Shown here piece by piece: positions 7,482-14,827 of a stretch of DNA of 29,168 nt. Every line of letters starts with the position of its first letter. Position 1 is the first letter of the stretch. The DNA comes from an uncultured Eubacterium sp. GTDB lineage: Bacteria > Bacillota > Clostridia > Lachnospirales > CAG-274. The notes below the pieces were generated by a model. The model did no database searches, was not told where the DNA came from, and was given only the letters and a program-made list of their open reading frames with translations. Location of the stretch: NCBI GenBank assembly GCA_900545305.1, contig UQYD01000022.1:1-29168 (forward strand), written 5' to 3'. The position numbers were made by a program, and so were the translations under genes.

Positions 7482-9179
7482 TTATTTATTGTAACCGGTT
7501 ACGCCATTAGCAAGCATCCATCCCATTTTACAATCCATAAGGTACTGTAAAGTTTCGTTTTTAGCATTGTTATGGGACTGCATATAGAGTTCCTGTGCCT
7601 CTTTTAAATCATTGTAAGTTAAATAAGGATAATCTACCATTGTATTTGTATTTGCAAGGTAGTAAAGGGCATAGTTAAGGTTGTTGTTAGCAAGAACCCA
7701 TTGGTCCTTAGTATCTTCAACACCCTTTAACATTCTATCAGCCATTTCCTTGTAACGTTCTTCTTTTGTTATGTTGTAAAGTCTGTAAAGGTAGTTCATT
7801 TCAGCAAGCTGATGATTAAGGGAAACGTGAGTTTTAGTATGTTCAAACTTATATCCGTAATCTTCAACTAAAAGGCCACCATTTGTAGTTACATAGCTGT
7901 TCTTTTCTGCGTGTTCAAGGAAAAATTCTGCATATTTGCAAGCAGCCATTAAGAACTGAGTATTGTTGTATCTCTTGTAGGCATCTATAAGGTTACAACC
8001 AAAGTCAGTATTAAATCTTGTGTCGTAGAAACCGGCAGCAATATTAAAGTCAGTAGCTAACCAACCGGACTTAGGACCTGTTGGCCAGTAACCATCAGTA
8101 TTTTGGTTTCCCATACAAGTGTAAGTAAATACATAGCCTAACTCAAAAGGAGCAGGAAAAGAACCATATTTTGTAAATGATGCACCACTGTAGTCAGATG
8201 GCTGTCTGTAGAGCATTGTTGGTGAATATGGTGTGTAGTTACTAGGTGTAGGGAAGTAATAACCGTCCCAAGAGAAACGTCTGTTAATACCTAAATCCTG
8301 TTTTAAAGTATTAAAGTGGTTGATGTTTGACCAATCTGCAAGTTTGTTTGCTGACTGAAGCATCCAAATTTCGCCTATTGTTTCTGTGTTGCGAGGGAAT
8401 GACCACTTAAGAGTGTAAGTTCCGTCGCCTTTTTCAATTTCAATCTTCTGCTCTAACTCTGGACGCATTTCCAAAGTGTTGTTTTCAAAGCTGTTTGTGT
8501 AAACAGCTGGTACGCTGAAAATGTAAGAACCCTTGTCTGTATCTATAAACATTGTCTGCTTAGCTGTGTTTACAAGATTTTCAGACATATACCATTCGTT
8601 GGTTTCAGGAGATACATATCTAATCTGCATAGTATTGCCCTCAATGGTAATACTATCTTCTAATCTGGCATCATCATTTGTGTTAAAGGTAAATCTCTTT
8701 ATTGTAAATTTATCTCCACTGTCAAATGTAAATGTTTTTGCCTTTTCAGTGTAGTCAGCATCACTATGGAGAGTAGTTTCACTGATTACAGGGCTTGTCT
8801 TTGCTGTCCACTTGTCTTTGTAAGTTTTTGCAACTACCTTGTAGGCTGCAAGGTCCTTACCGGTAAGAGGCTGACCCTGTGCATCTGTAGGATTTTCTGA
8901 AAATTCCTCTAATGCTATTGTTGTAAGCTGACCAGAGCCTTCAATGTTGCTTGAAGTAGTGCCTTCGGATTTTTCCTTAGTAGTAGTTTCAGTTTCTTCG
9001 TCTGTAACTTCCTCAGTAGTTTCTTCTGTAGTAGTTTCAGTGGTTTCCTCAGTAGTTGTAGTAGTGATTTTTGTCACTTTTTTAGGGTCGGGATTTTTAA
9101 CCGTTGCTGCGTTTACGGCAATAGAGGCAAGAGTAGATATTGCCAATACTGCTAAACAAATTCTTACTTTTTTTAACAT
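7482..9179 (-). CDS. Secreted protein with Thr/Glu-rich linker and helical-toroid-like C-terminal half
   Basis: Protein of 565 residues. Signal peptide at 1-24 (ending SIAVNA), then a low-complexity Thr/Glu linker (about 38-80, TTTEE-type repeats), a beta-rich domain (about 95-270) and an alpha-helical C-terminal half (about 280-560) with aromatic-rich segments such as NHFNTLKQDLGINRRFSW, GYWPTGPKSGW and HVSLNHQLAEMNYLYRLY. The last segment and the overall layout recall the (alpha/alpha) toroid of D-glucuronyl C5-epimerase-like or polysaccharide-acting proteins, but this is fold-level reading only and no catalytic set can be named. There is no dockerin or LPXTG. Linker style matches the pectinesterase-like protein, suggesting a shared surface or matrix role. 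AAGGAG precedes the ATG. A c-di-GMP riboswitch lies about 720 bases upstream on the same strand. Confidence 0.75.
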   Translation of the reverse strand: MLKKVRICLAVLAISTLASIAVNAATVKNPDPKKVTKITTTTTEETTETTTEETTEEVTDEETETTTKEKSEGTTSSNIEGSGQLTTIALEEFSENPTDAQGQPLTGKDLAAYKVVAKTYKDKWTAKTSPVISETTLHSDADYTEKAKTFTFDSGDKFTIKRFTFNTNDDARLEDSITIEGNTMQIRYVSPETNEWYMSENLVNTAKQTMFIDTDKGSYIFSVPAVYTNSFENNTLEMRPELEQKIEIEKGDGTYTLKWSFPRNTETIGEIWMLQSANKLADWSNINHFNTLKQDLGINRRFSWDGYYFPTPSNYTPYSPTMLYRQPSDYSGASFTKYGSFPAPFELGYVFTYTCMGNQNTDGYWPTGPKSGWLATDFNIAAGFYDTRFNTDFGCNLIDAYKRYNNTQFLMAACKYAEFFLEHAEKNSYVTTNGGLLVEDYGYKFEHTKTHVSLNHQLAEMNYLYRLYNITKEERYKEMADRMLKGVEDTKDQWVLANNNLNYALYYLANTNTMVDYPYLTYNDLKEAQELYMQSHNNAKNETLQYLMDCKMGWMLANGVTGYNK

Positions 9180-9227
9180 TATTTTTGCTCCTTATGAAAT
9201 TAACCATATTCCAAAAAAATGAGCCTA

Positions 9228-9256
9228 TATATAGTATAATCAAAAAAATTGTCTAA
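9228..9256 (-). promoter_or_regulatory. Candidate proximal promoter of the 7482-9179 gene
   Basis: Minus strand TTAGAC, 17 bases, TATATA, about 45 bases before the start codon. The match is moderate. If used, the gene can be expressed independently of the distal riboswitch. Confidence 0.4.
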
Positions 9257-9416
9257 TATCTATACTTTGGCTTGGGAATTACGGAATATGTGGAATTTAT
9301 TATAATTTTTCTATAATAGATATATGTACATCAGCAAATTACATTATATCAAAAAAAGGAAAATATTATATTACAATATCATTAAAATTGGTATTTGGTA
9401 AAAATTGTAAAAAAAT

Positions 9417-9455
9417 AAAACTCACAGAAAATTCGGGGGGAATTCCGTGAGTTTT
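9417..9455 (-). terminator. Hairpin terminator in the upstream non-coding region
   Basis: Outer stem AAAACTCAC/GTGAGTTTT (9 bp) with an inner AATTC/GAATT stem and a G6 loop. On the minus strand it is followed by TTTTATTTTTTT, a good U-tract. It would end a minus-strand transcript that started at the riboswitch promoter, before the secreted-protein gene. Confidence 0.65.
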
Positions 9456-9488
9456 GGGGGATAGGTACGTTTCACATACCTAATTTAA

Positions 9489-9556
9489 TAGTGAATCGGA
9501 AAGATAAATCCGATGGCTTGCTTGCAAGCCACAAATAACGAAGTTATTTGTTCTGA
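9489..9556. repeat. Multi-hairpin 68-bp repeat, copy 2 (tandem)
   Basis: Begins TAGTGAATCGGAAAGATAAA and ends TTATTTGTTCTGA. It has three stems: ATCGGA/TCCGAT around AAAGATAAA, GGCTTG/CAAGCC, and ACAAATAAC-gaa-GTTATTTGT. It is followed directly by copy 3 with a period of 68 bases. Confidence 0.9.
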
Positions 9557-9624
9557 TAGTGAATCGGAAAGATAAATCCGATGGCTTGTTTGCAAGCCAC
9601 AAATAACGAAGTTATTTGTTCTGA
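9557..9624. repeat. Multi-hairpin 68-bp repeat, copy 3 (tandem)
   Basis: Identical to copy 2 except for one base, and that base lies in the loop of the middle hairpin (CTTGC against CTTGT). The near identity shows a recent tandem duplication or conversion. Confidence 0.9.
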
Positions 9625-9626
9625 AC

Positions 9627-9787
9627 CTGTAAAGCGGGAATCAATACAGATTATAAAAGTGCATATCTGGGAAAATAGCACTTTATATACCGTTTGAAAA
9701 ATTATATAACGTTAAATTGGGGGGATAACATTAATACATAGGGGATTTCAAACGGACTCTAAAAAATTCGAGGAATCGAATTCTTAG
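9627..9787. other. Chain of four hairpins, candidate structured RNA
   Basis: Consecutive inverted repeats: CTGTA (9627) / TACAG (9645); TATAAAAGTGC (9652) / GCACTTTATA (9678); CCGTTTGAAA (9690) / TTTCAAACGG (9746), a perfect 10-bp stem closing a 46-base loop; and AATTCGA-ggaa-TCGAATT with flanking CTAA/TTAG (9759-9787). Runs of G (six at 9719-9724, four at 9741-9744 and 9787-9790) are striking in such AT-rich DNA. There is no coding potential. The transcribed strand is not certain; minus is favoured because the riboswitch promoter points that way. Confidence 0.5.
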
Positions 9788-9801
9788 GGGTATAATAGCA
9801 C

Positions 9802-9836
9802 AAAAAAAGCGTCAGAAATAAAGTCAATCTTGACGC
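9802..9836 (-). terminator. Intrinsic terminator behind the c-di-GMP aptamer
   Basis: Minus strand GCGTCA ... TGACGC followed by seven T's. A small competing palindrome, GTCAA-ga-TTGAC, overlaps the left arm and could act as the alternative structure. It lies about 65 bases after the aptamer, as an expression platform would. Confidence 0.7.
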
Positions 9837-9902
9837 GAATATATATGTGAAAATAGTAATCATTATAAATTAAAATATAAAAAATTAAAATAAAAACATA
9901 CA

Positions 9903-9984
9903 ATCGCAACCGGGCTGTCATAGCTATTAGCCTTAGACCCCATAGCTTTGCGTCCTTATTTTTCAATAAGTTTGCCAAATATTC
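9903..9984 (-). ncRNA. Cyclic-di-GMP-I (GEMM-I) riboswitch
   Basis: Minus strand shows the conserved GEMM-I landmarks in order: TTTGGCAAAC, a CTTATT-gaaa-AATAAG hairpin with a GNRA-type loop, GGACGCAAAGC, TATGGGGTCTAAGG, TAGCTATGACAGCC and CGGTTGC. A promoter lies just upstream and a terminator just downstream. It senses c-di-GMP in known members. The first sizeable gene downstream on this strand is the secreted protein at 7482-9179, more than 700 bases away. Whether binding turns transcription on or off cannot be told here. Confidence 0.88.
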
Positions 9985-10005
9985 TATTACTTTTTCTGTA
10001 TACTT

Positions 10006-10034
10006 AATTTACCATTTTTCACATTAAAAGTCAA
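10006..10034 (-). promoter_or_regulatory. Promoter of the riboswitch transcript
   Basis: Minus strand TTGACT, 17-base spacer, TAAATT, placing the transcription start near 9999, about 15 bases before the aptamer. Confidence 0.65.
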
Positions 10035-10142
10035 TTATTGGTATTGAGAAATATTACACAAAAATTGTTAACAAAAAAAGAATTATTTATGTCTTGACAT
10101 AATATTTCATCAAAATATAGTAATAAATTTAAGTTTTAAAAT

Positions 10143-10175
10143 AAAGCCTAGAAATATTACTACTTTCTAGGCTTT
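10143..10175 (-). terminator. Terminator of the polA-ddl operon
   Basis: Perfect 12-bp stem AAAGCCTAGAAA / TTTCTAGGCTTT around a 9-base loop, about 40 bases behind the ddl stop codon. Confidence 0.75.
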
Positions 10176-10215
10176 AAAGATAAATACGATAGCTTGCTTG
10201 TCAAGGCACAAATTA
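10176..10215. repeat. Degenerate copy of the multi-hairpin repeat at the ddl 3' end
   Basis: Starts AAAGATAAATACGATAGCTT and continues CTTGTCAAGGCACAAATTA. It matches the 29114 copy with three scattered changes that weaken both stems. Its last bases (CACAAATTA) include the ddl stop codon. Confidence 0.7.
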
Positions 10216-11151
10216 TCTTTTAAGTTCAAAGTTTATAAGTTTATCTAAAAATTCTCCAAATGAAAAATCAAGATTTTTAGTTGCCTTAGGAATAAGGCTG
10301 TGAGAAGTAAGACCGGGAAGGGTATTAACTTCTATTACATATATTTGTTCTTCCTGAACTATCATATCTACACAGGCATAGCCTTTGCACTGGAGAACAT
10401 TAAATGTTTTAACAGCTATAGACTTAATCATATCCTGCATAAAGTCTGGAAGACTTGTAATGTCAGAAGAATATTCATCAATGTGATATTTGTCATCATA
10501 TACGAATACACTGCCGGCCTTTTTAACGTCCAATACAGCCATAGCTTCCGGACCGTTTTCACCCTGTAATACACAGCAGTTGATTTCCTTACCGTCAATG
10601 AATTTTTCTATTAAAACATCATCATCATAGGTTTCTATAATGTTTTTAATGCCGTAGTGAATGTCTTCCATATTTCTGGCAACAATAACACCAATACTTG
10701 AGCCACCTCTGTTAGGCTTTACAATGAGAGGAAATCCCATTAATTTAATGCTTTCTTCGTACTGAGAAAAGTCTACTCCTCGCATAACAAAAACGTGGTC
10801 AGGAACTTGAATGTGGTTTGCTTTCATAACGGTTTTAGCCATAGCTTTGTTCATACAAATAGCACTTGAAAGAACTTTACTGCCTATGTAAGGAATGTTT
10901 AAACAGTGAAGGAAACCTTGTATAGAACCGTTTTCTCCGTTTCCACCGTGTAAGGCACTAAGTACAATTTGGGGTGGATTGGAAATAATGTTTTTTGCCC
11001 ATTCAGTGTTGCCATCAGCAGGCAAATGATAAACAGTAATTTCGTACTTATTTTCGTCTAAATTGGCTAAAAGGTTTTCGCAAGATTTTTTGGAAACTTC
11101 TCTTTCTATTGATGTACCACCAACTAATACACCTAACTTTATTTTATCCAT
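10213..11151 (-). CDS. ddl: D-alanine--D-alanine ligase
   Basis: ATP-grasp enzyme of 312 residues joining two D-Ala for the peptidoglycan stem peptide (cytoplasm). Seen: VLVGGTSIEREVS near the N-terminus, LHGGNGENGSIQG (about 67-79), VKPNRGGSSIGV for the ATP-grasp glycine loop, FIDGKEINCCVL, the omega-loop region VYDDKYH, and the Mg-binding EVNTLPGLTSHSLIPKA near the end. AAGGGG stands upstream of the ATG. It is the last gene of the minus-strand operon, 26 bases behind the galT-like gene. The stop codon falls within the sequence of a repeat element, so the last residues may have been altered by that insertion. Confidence 0.94.
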   Translation of the reverse strand: MDKIKLGVLVGGTSIEREVSKKSCENLLANLDENKYEITVYHLPADGNTEWAKNIISNPPQIVLSALHGGNGENGSIQGFLHCLNIPYIGSKVLSSAICMNKAMAKTVMKANHIQVPDHVFVMRGVDFSQYEESIKLMGFPLIVKPNRGGSSIGVIVARNMEDIHYGIKNIIETYDDDVLIEKFIDGKEINCCVLQGENGPEAMAVLDVKKAGSVFVYDDKYHIDEYSSDITSLPDFMQDMIKSIAVKTFNVLQCKGYACVDMIVQEEQIYVIEVNTLPGLTSHSLIPKATKNLDFSFGEFLDKLINFELKR

Positions 11152-11177
11152 TTTTTCATATCCCCTTTTTGTAAAGA

Positions 11178-12098
11178 TTAACCTATATCTATGCTTCTCA
11201 ATTTCTCTGCACTATCTTCAGGTAAAACGCTATTTATGTAGCAACCTGTACTAAATTCAAAACCTGCCATATATCCTATTCTAGGAATAATTTGGGTGTA
11301 GAAGTGGAAATATTTATCGTGTTCTCCACCAGACGGTGCAGAGTAAAGACAGACGTTGTAGCTTATGCCCTCTAAGAGGGTTACAAGCCTTTTAACGGCA
11401 TTTCTCAATATTGTGCCAAAGTTGGCAAGCTCACTTTCAGTAAATTCTGATAATGAACTGATGTGTTTTTTAGGTAATATATCCATACCGTACGCAAATT
11501 TGCCGTCAGCAGGAATATAGCATATAAAATCGTCATTTTCTTCAACAATTCTGTCGCCAAAATCCAAATTGCAGAAGTAACATTTTCTATTCTGACATTC
11601 ATAGTAGTTCTTTAAAACACCTAACATATGCTCCATTTTTAATGGAACGACACAAAGAGAAGTAATCTGCCAGTGGGAATGAGATTGGCTTGCACCGGCG
11701 TCTTTTCCTTGGTTTTTAAATATCTGAACATACTTACTTCTAGGGTCTTCTTCTAATTGACGGTATCTTTTCTGCATTGTTTTCATAAGATTGAACATAT
11801 GATTGTCACTAAAATGAGACATAGGTTCATTGTGATTTGCTGTGTCAATAAGAACATCGTGAACGCCAAAAAATTCATCGTCTGCATCTATAAAGGGATA
11901 TTTATTTGGCACAATTCTTATGGAATTATCCTCTGTGGCGTATATTACACCCGGTGTCATATATTCATTTCTGAGACAGAATGGACAGTATTGCTCAGGA
12001 ACAGTTTTAACGTCTTGCTTTTTAAAGCTATGGGGACGTTTTGCTCTGTCTGTTGCATAAAATACATATTCTCCTGTCAGAAAGCAACGTTTCATCAT
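11178..12098 (-). CDS. galT: Galactose-1-phosphate uridylyltransferase-like (HIT superfamily)
   Basis: Protein of 306 residues with the GalT layout: CPFC (about 38-41) and CYFC (about 173-176) metal-type pairs, an FKNQGKDAGASQSHSHWQ segment holding the HxHxQ nucleotidyl-transfer site, and a C-terminal HDKYFHFYTQIIPR half with further histidines. GalT swaps UMP between UDP-glucose and galactose-1-phosphate in the Leloir pathway. Related clostridial proteins of this subgroup are only loosely characterised, so another nucleotidyl sugar or dinucleotide substrate is possible. No galK or galE is nearby. A GTG four codons upstream is open, but AGAGGTG lies 9 bases before the ATG used here. It is 20 bases behind the lipoprotein gene in the operon. 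Confidence 0.8.
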   Translation of the reverse strand: MMKRCFLTGEYVFYATDRAKRPHSFKKQDVKTVPEQYCPFCLRNEYMTPGVIYATEDNSIRIVPNKYPFIDADDEFFGVHDVLIDTANHNEPMSHFSDNHMFNLMKTMQKRYRQLEEDPRSKYVQIFKNQGKDAGASQSHSHWQITSLCVVPLKMEHMLGVLKNYYECQNRKCYFCNLDFGDRIVEENDDFICYIPADGKFAYGMDILPKKHISSLSEFTESELANFGTILRNAVKRLVTLLEGISYNVCLYSAPSGGEHDKYFHFYTQIIPRIGYMAGFEFSTGCYINSVLPEDSAEKLRSIDIG

Positions 12099-12118
12099 AG
12101 GGTTGTTCACCTCTTAAA

Positions 12119-13690
12119 TTATTTCATAGTCCATTGGTACATATTGCCATAAACATTTCCGTCTGATGGAGTTTTAAGCCCTGTTACGTTGTTTGTTACA
12201 AGAGCTTCACTTCTAAAGCATATACCTAAAAGAGGGAGCTGTGATGAGCAATATTTATTTAATTCGTTTATAGCTGTTTTGTAACTGTCAATATCGGCAG
12301 AACTTGATGCAATACCAATAAGCCTGTCCATATTTGCATCGGCATAGCCAAAGTAGTTTGAACCATTATTTTCAGGTGTTGAACTGCTCATTAAAAGAGA
12401 AGTCAAGTCCATATTTCCACTTAATTCAACACCACCAATAAATGTGTCGTATTCGCCGTCAGCTATTCTTTGGGCATAGGTCTCAAAAGGCACAGCTTCC
12501 ACCCTTGTATTAAGACCGTTGGCATTAAATTTTTTGCTTATAATATCGGCAGTTTTCTTTCTTTCTGCATTATCATCGTTTACAAGTATAGTAAATGCAA
12601 AATCAGACTTTGTCAACCCACAGGCAAGAATTAAGGTGTTTGCTGTAGTTTCGTTGTAGTCATAGGAATCTACACCTATACCTGATACACAGCTGTTAGA
12701 AGGATTAATTGGGGTAATACTCTTTACAGCCCTGTTAATATATACGTTGTTTACTATTTCATTTGTAGGCATTAAATGTGCCAAAGCCTGACGAGCATTT
12801 ATATCTACAAATATATTTTTCTTTAAATTAAGACCTAAAAATTCAAATTTATTTGTAGAATAAACTGCTGCATTTGATGCCATATCAGATGATAACTTGC
12901 CAAGTTTGGAAGTATCTACAGTCAAAGCATCTATAACATTGTGTTCAAGAGCGTTTAATGATGTTTCTTCATCATCAGAAATAATAACATTTACCTTTGG
13001 AATAAGTGGAGAAGTATTAAAGTTTTTAGATGCGACTAAGTTCATTTCCTTTACAAGAGTGTAGTCGCTGAATTTATAAAGTCCATTTCCAACAGGTTTC
13101 ATACTGCTACCTGTACCGGAACCATAATAATGCTCAGAAACAATAGGAAAACAAAGGCTGTAAACAACAGCACCTACAGGCTGTGAATAAGTAATTGTAG
13201 CAGTAAGATTATCCTTAGCATAGCAACTTTTTACATTTTTAACGTTGCTTTTGTAAATTACATTATCTCCTGCTTTCTGTAAAAATTTTACAGAATATAC
13301 AATGTCACTGGCAGTAATGGGATTTCCATCGTCCCATTTTAATCCTGAACGGAGCTTTATATTTACTGTATTGCCATTGTTTTCAACACTGTAACTTTCA
13401 GCCAAATTAGGCTGAATTTCATTGTTTTGATTTTGTACAAATAATGGCTCAAATAAAAGCCTTAATACTTTATCAACGGAAACGTCAGTATTCTCCAGTG
13501 GGTTAAGGGTTTCAGGCTTACCCATTGAAAGTCTCAAAGTATCACTTTTGGTCGTTACTGCTGAGGGGCCTTGTAAGGCTTGGTTCTTTTTCGTAACCAC
13601 TTCATCTGTTTGCGTTCTCTGGCAACCCGCCAACGCAAAAATAAGTAAAGCACACATAATAATTTTAATCCATTTAAGCAAACCAACCAA
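12119..13690 (-). CDS. Oligopeptide-type ABC transporter substrate-binding lipoprotein
   Basis: Protein of 523 residues. It starts with a lipoprotein signal whose lipobox LAGC puts the modified Cys at residue 23, followed by a short linker and a family-5 extracellular solute-binding domain (about 50-523) with the usual opening LRLSMGKPETLNPL, then LLFEPLF, LAESYSVENNGNTVNIKLRSG and WDDGNPITASDIVYS. Relatives bind peptides or nickel at the outer face of the membrane. No permease or ATPase genes of the transporter are in the window, so the partner is encoded elsewhere. The start is a TTG, the first usable codon after an in-frame stop, behind AGGGG. It overlaps the lytic transglycosylase gene by 17 bases. 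A link to peptidoglycan-peptide recycling is suggested by the neighbours only. Confidence 0.88.
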   Translation of the reverse strand: MVGLLKWIKIIMCALLIFALAGCQRTQTDEVVTKKNQALQGPSAVTTKSDTLRLSMGKPETLNPLENTDVSVDKVLRLLFEPLFVQNQNNEIQPNLAESYSVENNGNTVNIKLRSGLKWDDGNPITASDIVYSVKFLQKAGDNVIYKSNVKNVKSCYAKDNLTATITYSQPVGAVVYSLCFPIVSEHYYGSGTGSSMKPVGNGLYKFSDYTLVKEMNLVASKNFNTSPLIPKVNVIISDDEETSLNALEHNVIDALTVDTSKLGKLSSDMASNAAVYSTNKFEFLGLNLKKNIFVDINARQALAHLMPTNEIVNNVYINRAVKSITPINPSNSCVSGIGVDSYDYNETTANTLILACGLTKSDFAFTILVNDDNAERKKTADIISKKFNANGLNTRVEAVPFETYAQRIADGEYDTFIGGVELSGNMDLTSLLMSSSTPENNGSNYFGYADANMDRLIGIASSSADIDSYKTAINELNKYCSSQLPLLGICFRSEALVTNNVTGLKTPSDGNVYGNMYQWTMK

Positions 13691-14237
13691 CCCCTAACAT
13701 AAAAGAATAGATTTTCTCATAGGCTTTAACTTTTTTTACATAATTTGCTGTTTCGCCATAGGGAATATAATGGAGATATTCGCCGTCACGACTGTATTTT
13801 GTATCTCCTAACCATTTGGAAACTGTGCCACTTCCGGCATTATAGGCAGCAGCAATAAGTTCGTCATTTTCTCCAAATTGGTTGCCTAAGAAATTGAGAA
13901 CCCAGCAACCTATTTGAATATTTGTTTCAGGCTCTTGAATAGTATCGTAACTAAAATCCTCAATAGGTATTTTTTCAACAGCCCAATCCACAGTTGCCGG
14001 CATAAGTTGCATTAACCCCATAGCACCTTTGTGAGAAGTAACCTCTGGCTTAAAGTTACTTTCCGTTTTTATAATGGCACAGACGAAAGCTGGGTCTAAA
14101 TCATATTTTTGACTATACTTTTCTATAGTGTCAATATATTTAATGGGGAATACAATACAAATGGTGCAATAAAGTGCAAAAAGGCAAATTGCTATAAATA
14201 TGCAAAAGCCTATTAACCAACGTATAAATTTAAACAT
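13674..14237 (-). CDS. Membrane-anchored lytic transglycosylase (SLT domain)
   Basis: Protein of 187 residues: one membrane helix (about 7-30) and an SLT/lysozyme-fold domain outside the membrane (about 34-187). The catalytic-type Glu59 is in IIKTESNFKPEV, followed by GAMGLMQLMP and the AAYNAGSGTV signature. Such enzymes cleave the MurNAc-GlcNAc bond with formation of 1,6-anhydro ends. Length and layout match the small YjbJ/SLT-type proteins of Firmicutes. AGAGGG stands 8 bases before the ATG. The gene overlaps coaE by 8 bases. Confidence 0.92.
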   Translation of the reverse strand: MFKFIRWLIGFCIFIAICLFALYCTICIVFPIKYIDTIEKYSQKYDLDPAFVCAIIKTESNFKPEVTSHKGAMGLMQLMPATVDWAVEKIPIEDFSYDTIQEPETNIQIGCWVLNFLGNQFGENDELIAAAYNAGSGTVSKWLGDTKYSRDGEYLHYIPYGETANYVKKVKAYEKIYSFMLGVGWFA

Positions 14238-14826
14238 TGAGTAAACCCTCTTTTTTCATATAATCATAAATTTCGTTTTCCAATTTTTCAAAATCGTTTT
14301 GGCTGTGGTCAATTATTAAGTCGGCCTTTTCCTCCAACACTTCAGCAGGAGTTTGCTTGCTAAATCGACTTAATACCTCCTGACGGCTTATGCCATCTCT
14401 GTTCATTATTCTTTCAATTCGAACTTCTGTATCAGCTGTAACTACCCATACCTTGTCAGCAATAGCATCAAGACCGGCTTCAATTAGAAGTGGGGCATCA
14501 ATTACGACACATTTGCAACTGGCCTTTGCAATTTCGTCTTTTACTCTTTGAGTAATTTTGCTGTGGGTAATTTTATTTAAAATACTTAACTTTTGGCTGT
14601 CATTAAATACTATATTGCCAAGGGCTTTACGGTTTATGGTATTGTCACTGTTTAATATATCTTTTCCAAAGGCTGAAACTATTTCATCGTAGGCACAACC
14701 ACCTACAGCCATATTTTCGTGAGCAATTTTGTCGCAATCCAGTATTAAAGCACCGTACTTTTCCATAATTTTGGCTACAGAACTTTTACCAGTACCACTA
14801 TTTCCTGTCAATCCAATAACTGTCAT
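14230..14826 (-). CDS. coaE: Dephospho-CoA kinase
   Basis: Protein of 198 residues, the last step of CoA synthesis (ATP-dependent 3'-phosphorylation of dephospho-CoA). It has P-loop GLTGNSGTGKSS at residues 5-16, LDCDKIAHE with the catalytic-type Asp, VIDAPLLIEAGL, and the R-x-x-x-R-D lid region. Length is normal. It starts one base after the polA stop and its GAGG ribosome site lies within polA, so translation is coupled. polA-coaE neighbourhood is common in Firmicutes. Confidence 0.95.
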   Translation of the reverse strand: MTVIGLTGNSGTGKSSVAKIMEKYGALILDCDKIAHENMAVGGCAYDEIVSAFGKDILNSDNTINRKALGNIVFNDSQKLSILNKITHSKITQRVKDEIAKASCKCVVIDAPLLIEAGLDAIADKVWVVTADTEVRIERIMNRDGISRQEVLSRFSKQTPAEVLEEKADLIIDHSQNDFEKLENEIYDYMKKEGLLNV

Positions 14827-14827
14827 T

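Noticed and set aside
8944..9222. Val/Ser-rich plus-strand frame
   Set aside because: Antisense shadow of the Thr/Glu-rich linker of the secreted protein.
9489..9624. Two direct 68-bp repeats as a possible CRISPR array
   Set aside because: The copies abut with no spacer, and the unit is a set of hairpins that recurs singly elsewhere in the window.
9784..9978. 64-codon minus-strand frame
   Set aside because: It lies across the c-di-GMP aptamer and its terminator and has no ribosome site; the RNA explains the sequence.
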